From NCBI GenBank assembly GCA_026984165.1, contig JALSSQ010000338.1:1-6026 (forward strand): a DNA stretch of 6,026 bases, in the 5' to 3' direction. Below the pieces are notes generated by a model. That model had not been told where the DNA came from. It saw nothing but the letters and a program-made list of their open reading frames with translations, and ran no database searches. Of the stretch, positions 1 through 4,958 are shown in pieces. This DNA is from Sulfurovum sp. (lineage in GTDB: Bacteria; Campylobacterota; Campylobacteria; Campylobacterales; Sulfurovaceae). Position 1 is the first letter of the stretch. The number at the start of each line of letters is the position of its first letter. Position numbers and translations under genes: made by a program.

Positions 1-9
1 AGTCAACAT
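1..9 (-). CDS. Start of a further minus-strand gene (partial), possibly ATP phosphoribosyltransferase HisG
   Basis: Only three codons are visible, reading Met-Leu-Thr from the ATG at 9-7. The start is supported by a perfect AAGGAG Shine-Dalgarno at 20-15 with a five-base spacer. The gene would lie downstream of coaX, beyond its terminator and a repeat-rich spacer. Many short-form HisG proteins begin Met-Leu-Thr followed by an Ile/Val-Ala-Leu-Pro-Lys-Gly stretch, and I recall hisG near coaX in related Campylobacterota. The identity is therefore an inference from three residues and context and could easily be wrong. The presence of a translation start is better supported than its name. Confidence 0.4.
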
Positions 10-14
10 GATAG

Positions 15-20
15 CTCCTT
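15..20 (-). promoter_or_regulatory. Shine-Dalgarno AAGGAG for the gene starting at 9
   Basis: The minus strand reads AAGGAG, five bases, then ATG. This is the only evidence for the truncated gene at the left edge. I found no convincing sigma-70 promoter between it and the coaX terminator. Confidence 0.55.
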
Positions 21-30
21 GTTGAAGCTA

Positions 31-60
31 AGTGAGTAGTGAGTAGTGAGTAGTGAGTAG
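31..60. repeat. Heptanucleotide tandem repeat (AGTGAGT x4.3)
   Basis: Four exact copies of AGTGAGT plus two further bases run from 31 to 60 with strict seven-base period. It lies in the spacer between the coaX terminator and the next gene. On the minus strand it would form part of the 5' leader of that gene, starting about 20 bases upstream of its start codon. A related seven-base motif (GAGTARG) occurs at the coaX start region at 809-834, read from the opposite strand. Confidence 0.9.
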
Positions 61-69
61 TTTTTGTCT

Positions 70-90
70 GCATTGCGAAGCAATACTTTT
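70..90 (+). terminator. Hairpin followed by TTTT, plus orientation
   Basis: ATTGC (72-76) pairs with GCAAT (80-84) around a GAA loop. An outer G70-C86 pair follows after one mismatch, and then comes TTTT at 87-90. On the plus strand this has the form of a weak intrinsic terminator, although no plus-strand gene is visible. It resembles the hairpin at 134-150 in reverse orientation, so it may block antisense transcription or be one arm of a repeated element. Confidence 0.4.
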
Positions 91-127
91 GTTATTTGCA
101 ACATTCTTATTTCTTCCCTTTAATTTC

Positions 128-150
128 ATAAAAGTATCGCAAAGCGATAC
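128..150 (-). terminator. Intrinsic terminator after coaX
   Basis: The minus strand reads GTATCGC, a TTT loop, GCGATAC, then TTTTAT. The seven-base-pair stem begins 13 bases beyond the coaX stop codon. Position, orientation and T-run fit a rho-independent terminator closing the operon that starts near 3600. Confidence 0.7.
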
Positions 151-160
151 CATACCATCA

Positions 161-188
161 TTCTTAATTCTTAATTCTTAGTTCTTCA
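161..188. repeat. Heptanucleotide tandem repeat across the coaX stop codon
   Basis: Four consecutive seven-base units on the plus strand read TTCTTAA, TTCTTAA, TTCTTAG and TTCTTCA. The coaX stop codon (166-164) and its last few codons lie inside the array. Because the unit is not a multiple of three, gain or loss of one copy would change the C-terminal residues and the stop used. Confidence 0.8.
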
Positions 189-808
189 CTCTTGAGCGCA
201 TTCACCATGCCTTTAAAGACAAGTGTTTCATCGTAGATCGCATCTTTAAAAAAAGAGGCAAGAAGCCTGCCGTCTCCACCTGTAAAGTAGAGCTGTTTTT
301 CTTTGCTGTGTTTCTCTATAAGTGCTTGAATAGACGCGATTATACCATAGCTTATCTGCTCTTTTGTTGTACATGGCAAATGCGTAAGGTTTAGTGCCTT
401 ATCTAGCGCAGTATCCAAAGCAGGTGAAATATCTTTATACGCTTTCAAGTAGCCCCTTATACCAGGCAAAATAAACCCACCCCTATACCTACCTCCTTCT
501 ACCACATCCACCGTAATAGCTGAACCGGCATCCACAAAAACACCATTATCATGACTCAAACAGAGTGCTTTCCTGTCCACACCCATCGTCTCATACTCAC
601 CATCGATAGAGATACTATCAGAGATATTTTGCCATTGTTTAATCTGTGTTATTTTTTTCTCCAAATCATGCTTGACAGATATATAACACAAAGCTGTATC
701 TGCGTATCTTTCTATCGCCTCAGCATAAGAGAGATGCTCCACCCTTTCACCATCATAGCTATGAAAATGTGTATTTCCAATATCTGCCATCAATAGTTTA
801 TCTTTCAC
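164..808 (-). CDS. coaX: Type III pantothenate kinase
   Basis: This enzyme phosphorylates pantothenate with ATP, the first step of coenzyme A synthesis, in the cytosol. Family motifs are clear: the ATP-site DIGNT at residues 9-13, GVDR at 76-79, the DAGSAITVD stretch at 93-101 and GGFILPG at 110-116. A TGGDG loop lies at 176-180. Members of this ASKHA-fold family depend on a monovalent cation. At 214 residues it is short compared with the roughly 250-260 usual in Gram-positives, but close to the short epsilonproteobacterial forms. The start is the GTG at 808, preceded by AAGGAG nine bases upstream. An internal ATG (Met7) is less likely because family members usually have several residues before DIGNT. 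It starts six bases after the stop of the upstream gene, so it is probably translationally coupled. Both gene ends lie in seven-base repeats. Confidence 0.95.
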   Translation of the reverse strand: MKDKLLMADIGNTHFHSYDGERVEHLSYAEAIERYADTALCYISVKHDLEKKITQIKQWQNISDSISIDGEYETMGVDRKALCLSHDNGVFVDAGSAITVDVVEGGRYRGGFILPGIRGYLKAYKDISPALDTALDKALNLTHLPCTTKEQISYGIIASIQALIEKHSKEKQLYFTGGDGRLLASFFKDAIYDETLVFKGMVNALKSEELRIKN

Positions 809-834
809 TGCTCCCTACTCCTTACTCTCTGCTA
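809..834. repeat. Degenerate seven-base repeats carrying the coaX Shine-Dalgarno
   Basis: Read on the minus strand, successive seven-base units are GTAGCAG, AGTAAGG, AGTAGGG and AGCAGTG, running into the coaX start codon. They supply the last codons and the TAG stop (817-815) of the 114-residue gene, the AAGGAG Shine-Dalgarno (823-818) and the coaX GTG. The period is clear but the copies are imperfect. Confidence 0.55.
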
Positions 835-1159
835 CTTGATGAAACACTTCCCACCCATGCTCCTGCAACAATGCTTTGGCCTTAGAACACAAAGGTGCTT
901 TAATGATGATATCTTTTTTTTTGATACTGCTGTCGATATAGCTCTCCAGCTTCTCATGCAGAGCCATCAACTCCTCCGCCTCTTTACGAAGTACCCTGCT
1001 CTTTTTCTCCAGCACCATCACATCAGCGTAATAACCCTTGAGATCCACACCTAGATAGATAGCTATCTTTTTACGACTCCCCAGTTCTTTGGATGAGATG
1101 GGTTTAAGTGACTTGAAGATGATGTTTTTTTGCTGAAGATACTCTACTGTTTGTTTCAT
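815..1159 (-). CDS. Conserved-looking hypothetical protein, 114 residues
   Basis: I do not recognise this protein. It has no signal peptide or membrane segment and is rich in Lys and Glu, so it is probably cytosolic. A possible short beta unit (IAIYLGVDLKGYYADVMVL, residues 32-50) is followed by a charged, heptad-like helical stretch at about 51-80 that could form a coiled coil. The C-terminal third (83-110) again looks alpha/beta. The ATG at 1159 lies 18 bases after the recombinase stop codon and has no clear Shine-Dalgarno, so expression probably depends on the operon transcript. The stop is six bases before coaX. Its place between a Xer recombinase and coaX gives no clear functional hint. 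Confidence 0.8.
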   Translation of the reverse strand: MKQTVEYLQQKNIIFKSLKPISSKELGSRKKIAIYLGVDLKGYYADVMVLEKKSRVLRKEAEELMALHEKLESYIDSSIKKKDIIIKAPLCSKAKALLQEHGWEVFHQVAESKE

Positions 1160-1177
1160 ATATGTATCATACCAAAA

Positions 1178-1999
1178 TCACGCCAAAGGATGGAAGCTCT
1201 GCATCGTATCTGCTAGATTTTGTTTCTGGATATGCGTGTAGATCTGCGTAGTTTCAAGTGAGCTATGTCCGAGTAACTCTTGCACTACACGCAAGTCTGC
1301 TCCCCCTATGATGAGAGAGGAGGCGAAGGAGTGGCGTAGTACATGAGGGGAGACTCCTAGATATTTTTTAACTATCTTAAAAGCCGAAATACGTGAAAGC
1401 TGTTCTCCGCGATAATTGAGCCATATATAAGGGCTAGAAATCTCCTGCTTGGACAAATAACGTTCCAAGGCTTGTGTGGCTACAGGAGCCAATGGCACTA
1501 CGCGTTCTTTTTCACCTTTGGCAAAACGAATCTTGAGCCACCCATCTACAATATCTGTACGTTGCACATTGAGTGCTTCACTGATGCGACACCCACTTGC
1601 ATAAAGAAACAAAATAAGTGCATAGTCACGCAAGCCCATGAGTGTACTTTTGTCTATAAGATTGATGCCATCAAGTATCTCTTCGTTACTCACATATTTT
1701 GGTAAATTTTTAGGCACTTTTGCCATAGGAATTTTTATCTTCTCGTGCACGAAGTCTTGCTTATGACAAAAGGCAAAAAAAGCATTAATAGAAGAGAGTT
1801 TACGGTTAAGTGTACGTTTGTTTTCAAAAGTAGATAAAAAAGCCAATATATCTGTGGTATCTAACTTTGTAAGTACTTTTTTACAATAGTGTTCTAGCTG
1901 TGTGAGATCTGATAAATAAGAAGAAATTGTAAGTGTATCTAGTGCCTTTGTAACACTAAGATACTCTTCAAAGGCAACCAATAGATTACTCTTACTCAT
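1178..1999 (-). CDS. Xer-type tyrosine recombinase
   Basis: This is a cytosolic site-specific DNA recombinase of the XerC/XerD family. All catalytic residues are visible: Arg138 in ASGCRISEAL, Lys161 in AKGEKE, His219 and Arg222 in SPHVLRHSF, His245 in LLGHSS, and the nucleophile Tyr254 in TTQIYTH. Residues 1-90 match the N-terminal SAM-like core-binding domain. The length of 273 residues is close to XerC/XerD (about 300) and shorter than XerH of Helicobacter and Campylobacter (about 350-360), so I give no symbol. Roles could be chromosome dimer resolution or integration of small elements. It is embedded in a housekeeping operon with no phage genes nearby, which favours a resident Xer function. 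No dif-like site was recognised. The ATG at 1999 overlaps the preceding lipoprotein stop by eight bases (ATGAGTAA), implying translational coupling. Confidence 0.92.
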   Translation of the reverse strand: MSKSNLLVAFEEYLSVTKALDTLTISSYLSDLTQLEHYCKKVLTKLDTTDILAFLSTFENKRTLNRKLSSINAFFAFCHKQDFVHEKIKIPMAKVPKNLPKYVSNEEILDGINLIDKSTLMGLRDYALILFLYASGCRISEALNVQRTDIVDGWLKIRFAKGEKERVVPLAPVATQALERYLSKQEISSPYIWLNYRGEQLSRISAFKIVKKYLGVSPHVLRHSFASSLIIGGADLRVVQELLGHSSLETTQIYTHIQKQNLADTMQSFHPLA

Positions 2000-3008
2000 A
2001 ACCTAATTGTGATAAGTCAATAACTTTGCCATCTTTATAAAGCTTTTTACCAGTAATAAAGGCTGGCTCATCTACCGCACCTACATCATACACCTTAGAC
2101 TTTGTTAAATCGCTGTTTAACACAATGAGTGAACCTTGCTGGTCCAAACCAAATACTTTATTGTCAAATGATGTCGCAGCAGAAAAATGAGCATATTTAA
2201 ATTTTTTACTTGCAACAGGCTGTAGTGCCATATTGAGTTTAACCACATTTCCTTCTTTGGTAAAAAGATAAATAGCATTATTCCCTAAAGCAATTTCCGA
2301 AATATTTGCACTATATTCTTTTTTCCCTTGCACACCTAAAGTAATCAGCTTTTTAGGTGTAGCAGCAACCATAGTATTTCCTTTGCGAGAAAGATATACA
2401 ACATTATTAAACACTTTATTACTACTTAAATAAACCACTTTTGCATTATCGCTATTATCAAGATCTACAATAATCAATTTTCCATCTAACATTGGCATCA
2501 CAACCAAATTATCAATAAACATTGGACTAGCTGCTCTTGTATCAATCGCATATGTCCTTTCTGAACGATTTTCTATTACTTTTCGATTATTTTTCACTTC
2601 ATAGACGCCAAATGTATTATTACTAAGAATATATGCAACAATGCCTTTTTTAATTGTTGCAGCTACAACAGGAAGATGTAACGATACTGCTCTTACTGAT
2701 TTTTCTGCATGCTTATCAATAATATTCAAAATACCTTTTGCATTTGAAGCAAGCACATAATTTTCATTTTCACTTAAAAATCTATACCCTTCCCCAAGAT
2801 TAATATGACTTATTCCTGCTTTTCCAATATATCTACCATTATGTAAAGTGGCACCATCGCGACTTAAGTCAGTAATTTTACCATCAAAATAGTTTACAGA
2901 AACAGTATGTGTCTGTGCTGGCTTAAAATATTGTTTTCCACTACATCCTGACATCATCATAGCTATACCAAACGACATAACTATAGAAAAATACTTTCTG
3001 TGCATCAT
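1992..3008 (-). CDS. BamB-like beta-propeller lipoprotein
   Basis: The first 22 residues form a lipoprotein signal peptide: a basic start, a hydrophobic core and the lipobox MSGC with the lipidated Cys22. The mature protein contains at least six recurring blade-like units of the form hydrophobic strand, Gly, strand, Asp/Asn, near residues 83-98, 122-138, 167-183, 211-226, 244-259 and 283-298 (for example MLDGKLIIVDLD). This fits a PQQ-like/WD-type beta-propeller. E. coli BamB, the propeller lipoprotein of the outer-membrane protein assembly machine, is encoded directly after yfgM. The same order here suggests a BamB-like role, but sequence identity to BamB is not obvious. An AAGGA Shine-Dalgarno lies six bases before the ATG at 3008, which overlaps the preceding stop by one base. 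A second ATG at 3005 is an alternative start. Confidence 0.8.
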   Translation of the reverse strand: MMHRKYFSIVMSFGIAMMMSGCSGKQYFKPAQTHTVSVNYFDGKITDLSRDGATLHNGRYIGKAGISHINLGEGYRFLSENENYVLASNAKGILNIIDKHAEKSVRAVSLHLPVVAATIKKGIVAYILSNNTFGVYEVKNNRKVIENRSERTYAIDTRAASPMFIDNLVVMPMLDGKLIIVDLDNSDNAKVVYLSSNKVFNNVVYLSRKGNTMVAATPKKLITLGVQGKKEYSANISEIALGNNAIYLFTKEGNVVKLNMALQPVASKKFKYAHFSAATSFDNKVFGLDQQGSLIVLNSDLTKSKVYDVGAVDEPAFITGKKLYKDGKVIDLSQLGYE

Positions 3009-3574
3009 TATTTTTCCTTTAATGTTGAATGTTTAAGCAAAGAAGCCAACATTGAAAGTGCTGAATCTTGTGAGATAAGATCCAATTTAGCTTTGGCTCT
3101 TTTAATATCACCTGACTTGATAGACAAATATGCATCTTCTATGATTGACATCTCTTTATAAAGCTTTGAATCCGTTCTCTTATCTGCCAATACCTTTTCG
3201 GTATATGTACTCATATCAGAAACAACATTATTTTTACTTTTTGCCAAATTTGCTAAGGTTTTCGTATCTTTATTTTTACTTGCTTGCGCATATGCATATA
3301 GTTCATAAAGTTTTGGATTTTTTTCTTTCAATACCTTTAATGCATCTGCATCATCTGATTTTGATTGTAATGTTAAAAATGCTTGATTTGCTGCTGAAAG
3401 TTCAGCTTCATGCATACTTTGCATTACATTTCTGCCTACAAAAAATAAAATGAGTCCAATAACTACAGTCCAAATAATAAATTTATATTTTTTATACAGT
3501 GTCTCTAACTTAAAGGCACTCTCAAGTACCTTTTCATCACCACTTAATTCTCGTTTCACATCTGCAATATTCAC
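3008..3574 (-). CDS. YfgM-like membrane-anchored TPR-like protein
   Basis: The 188-residue protein has a cytosolic N-terminus of about 32 residues and one membrane helix at about 33-50. A mainly helical periplasmic domain follows, with Ala/Leu-rich helix pairs typical of degenerate tetratricopeptide repeats (for example residues 58-72, 85-99 and 142-172). The layout and length match YfgM (about 206 residues), a SecYEG-associated periplasmic chaperone partner. The gene order yfgM followed by a propeller lipoprotein is the same as yfgM-bamB in E. coli. The start is a GTG at 3574, chosen because AGGAG lies at an ideal six-base distance. It is the first gene of the operon, behind a TATAAT box. 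The assignment rests on architecture and neighbourhood, as repeat-level similarity cannot be scored by eye. Confidence 0.75.
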   Translation of the reverse strand: MNIADVKRELSGDEKVLESAFKLETLYKKYKFIIWTVVIGLILFFVGRNVMQSMHEAELSAANQAFLTLQSKSDDADALKVLKEKNPKLYELYAYAQASKNKDTKTLANLAKSKNNVVSDMSTYTEKVLADKRTDSKLYKEMSIIEDAYLSIKSGDIKRAKAKLDLISQDSALSMLASLLKHSTLKEK

Positions 3575-3580
3575 AGCACT

Positions 3581-3585
3581 CTCCT
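3581..3585 (-). promoter_or_regulatory. Shine-Dalgarno AGGAG deciding the GTG start at 3574
   Basis: AGGAG is followed by a six-base spacer and then GTG. This strong site justifies choosing a GTG start for the first gene of the operon. Confidence 0.75.
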
Positions 3586-3606
3586 AGGTCAAAATTATTA
3601 GCATAT

Positions 3607-3612
3607 ATTATA
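3607..3612 (-). promoter_or_regulatory. Sigma-70 type -10 box of the five-gene operon
   Basis: The minus strand has a perfect TATAAT, preceded by TGGG (close to an extended -10). It lies 32 bases before the GTG start, giving a leader of roughly 25 bases. No good TTGACA stands 16-18 bases upstream. A TTGTAG at 3639-3634 is too far away at 21 bases. Weak -35 elements are normal for epsilonproteobacterial sigma-70 promoters. Confidence 0.6.
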
Positions 3613-4073
3613 CCCATTAGAGTTGAAATTTAGCTACAACTCCCACACATCTCTCAATACTAGTACATCAAACTAATCTTTACATTTACCAAAAAATGTA
3701 GCATTAGAGATAACACGAACTACTCTTGGATGATTTGCTTTCTTACCCCACGGAATATTTCAATGATATTCATCAAATAATTGACAAGAATTTATTTGTG
3801 ATATAAGTATTTACTAAAGATACCTTGTTCTAACTTTTTAGGTCTTCTTTTAATAGATAAATCCTATTTTTTCGACTACTATTCCGTGCTTTGATTGGGC
3901 TTTTAGCCCCACGTGTTTTCATTTATAGCATAGTTTTTTTAGGTTATCGTTATCACCTGGCACCTATGCTTCAACGAGTGAGTGCTTTATCTCTTGCAAA
4001 AACAATGATAGACCTCTATACAAGGGTGTTTTTAAGGTAGCGACTGACCCCATTTTTTACTTCCAGAAGTCTA
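3613..4073. other. Gene-poor spacer between the operon and the Rhs island
   Basis: No gene with a start, a Shine-Dalgarno and reasonable length is visible on either strand. Contents are a small GGGCT-TTT-AGCCC hairpin at 3897-3909, an ACTTC-CA-GAAGT palindrome at 4059-4070 and a TGGGGTCAG motif at 4052-4044 (minus). Short open frames are present: 28 codons on the minus strand (3759-3673), 30 codons from an ATG on the minus strand (3922-3830), and 59 codons on the plus strand (3861-4040). The stretch may contain decayed coding DNA. No clear T-run terminator for the Rhs-side genes was found. Confidence 0.5.
4044..4052 (-). repeat. TGGGGTCAG motif
   Basis: The minus strand reads TGGGGTCAGTCGCTACC. 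A similar GGGTCAGTTACC lies at 4704-4715 on the plus strand and CTGGGGTCAG at 4754-4745 on the minus strand. Shared short motifs near 3' ends suggest copies of a small dispersed repeat, although the copies are too short to be sure. Confidence 0.35.
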
Positions 4074-4622
4074 CTAAAAGTAGCCTGTCCCCTTTATGGC
4101 AAACTTTTCCCATGGAAAAGGTTTGCAAAAGTCAGCATACTCCTTAATACATTTATAATAATTCTTCATAAAATTGCCTATATCATCAGTATCAAGTTGA
4201 TAATTTAAAAAATCTTCTGTACCACATATAAAAGTAATATCATCTCCGTGTGAATGTAAGATCAGAAAATTTTGCATATTATCTGTTAATGCAAAACTTT
4301 CATAATATTGCTCTTTTAATGAAGGGTCTATACTGTTTTGAATATTGTCATAAATATTGATAGATTTAACCTTAATCTTAGTGATATTTATATCATCAAA
4401 ATTAAATGAAAATAATGCGGAGATAAAATACTCACTATCCCTAAAATATTCTACTGCCTTTTTGATATAATCTCTTTCATCAAATATATCAAGGCATCCA
4501 CAATCTTCTCTTATTGCACACACAAACCATTTTTTATTTCTTACTATAGTTGAATGAGGAAGAAACAATGGCGTTTCTTTATCTTTAATACAAATTAGTT
4601 CTTTTATTAAATTATTAGTCAT
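4074..4622 (-). CDS. Hypothetical acidic soluble protein, possible orphan immunity protein
   Basis: I do not recognise a family. The 182-residue protein has no signal peptide or membrane helix, is rich in Asp/Glu and aromatic residues, and contains seven cysteines, including a clustered C36, C41 and C43. The middle (about 115-135, NFLILHSHGDDITFICG) looks like two beta strands, and 145-165 looks helical. An acidic, small, cytosolic protein behind an Rhs toxin tail suits an immunity protein. A soluble cytosolic protein would not protect against a periplasmic toxin, so it may serve a different, displaced toxin. The ATG at 4622 has only a weak AAGATAAG-like site. The C-terminus (KGTGYF) is encoded by AAAGGGGACAGGC-type sequence that resembles a dispersed repeat, so the native end may have been replaced. 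Confidence 0.65.
   Translation of the reverse strand: MTNNLIKELICIKDKETPLFLPHSTIVRNKKWFVCAIREDCGCLDIFDERDYIKKAVEYFRDSEYFISALFSFNFDDINITKIKVKSINIYDNIQNSIDPSLKEQYYESFALTDNMQNFLILHSHGDDITFICGTEDFLNYQLDTDDIGNFMKNYYKCIKEYADFCKPFPWEKFAIKGTGYF
4099..4126. repeat. Long inverted repeat inside the 3' end of the 182-residue gene
   Basis: GCAAACTTTTCC (4099-4110) pairs with GGAAAAGGTTTGC (4114-4126) around a CAT loop, giving 12 base pairs with one bulged G. It lies just upstream of the stop codon on the transcribed strand. No T-run follows, so it is not a standard terminator. It may stabilise the mRNA 3' end or be part of an inserted palindromic element. Confidence 0.6.
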
Positions 4623-4703
4623 ATCTTATCTTTACATAAACTTTTTTTGCTTTCTTTTTACCAAATTGGATTTTATCTGAATTTATGTCTAATCGGATCC
4701 CAA

Positions 4704-4751
4704 GGGTCAGTTACCAGATGATTTAGTTGGTTTATTTTTGTCATCTGACCC
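4704..4751. repeat. GGGTCAG/CTGACCC inverted repeat over the end of the immunity gene
   Basis: GGGTCAG (4704-4710) and CTGACCC (4745-4751) are perfect complements separated by 34 bases. The pair encloses the last dozen codons and the stop of the 83-residue membrane protein. This would give the protein a hydrophilic tail unrelated to its membrane part. The arms are short, so it could be chance. Confidence 0.4.
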
Positions 4752-4958
4752 CAGTTTTTGATAAAGTTTGATTAAAATAAATTTTATTATTATTCCAATA
4801 AAAAAAAATAAAAAAAACCAGGATAAAAATAGAAAAACAGTATACAAATAGTCTATTTCTCCATTTTCATTTATAAACTCATATTGAGAATTATGTAATA
4901 TGCCCACACTAACCATTAATACTGCAATTAAAAATGAAATTAAAAAAACTATTTTCAT
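4707..4958 (-). CDS. Two-helix membrane protein, likely immunity protein of the Rhs toxin
   Basis: The 83-residue protein has two hydrophobic helices, about 3-21 and 38-63, joined by a short acidic loop (22-37) probably exposed to the periplasm, and a polar Lys-rich C-terminal tail. It is not a recognised family. Its ATG overlaps the TGA of the Rhs gene as ATGA (4958-4955), the hallmark of translational coupling in toxin-immunity pairs. An upstream in-frame TTG at 4964 is a poorer start. A membrane-embedded immunity protein fits a toxin that attacks the cell wall or membrane from the periplasm, consistent with the SLT-like toxin tail. The function is inferred from position and topology only. 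Confidence 0.7.
   Translation of the reverse strand: MKIVFLISFLIAVLMVSVGILHNSQYEFINENGEIDYLYTVFLFLSWFFLFFFIGIIIKFILIKLYQKLGSDDKNKPTKSSGN

Noticed and set aside
31..60. CRISPR array
   Set aside because: The repeats are seven-base units in direct contact without spacers, and no cas genes are present.
551..1054. Plus-strand open frames opposite coaX and the 114-residue gene
   Set aside because: They are antisense shadows of well-supported genes and show no protein character or ribosome sites.
3897..3909. GGGCT-TTT-AGCCC hairpin as a terminator
   Set aside because: The stem is only five base pairs and no T-run directly follows it on either strand.
4059..4070. ACTTC-CA-GAAGT palindrome as terminator of the Rhs-side genes
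   Set aside because: In the direction of transcription it is followed by A residues, not T, and a two-base loop is too tight.
3613..4073. tRNA or other structured RNA gene in the spacer
   Set aside because: No cloverleaf arms or T-loop consensus could be found by eye.
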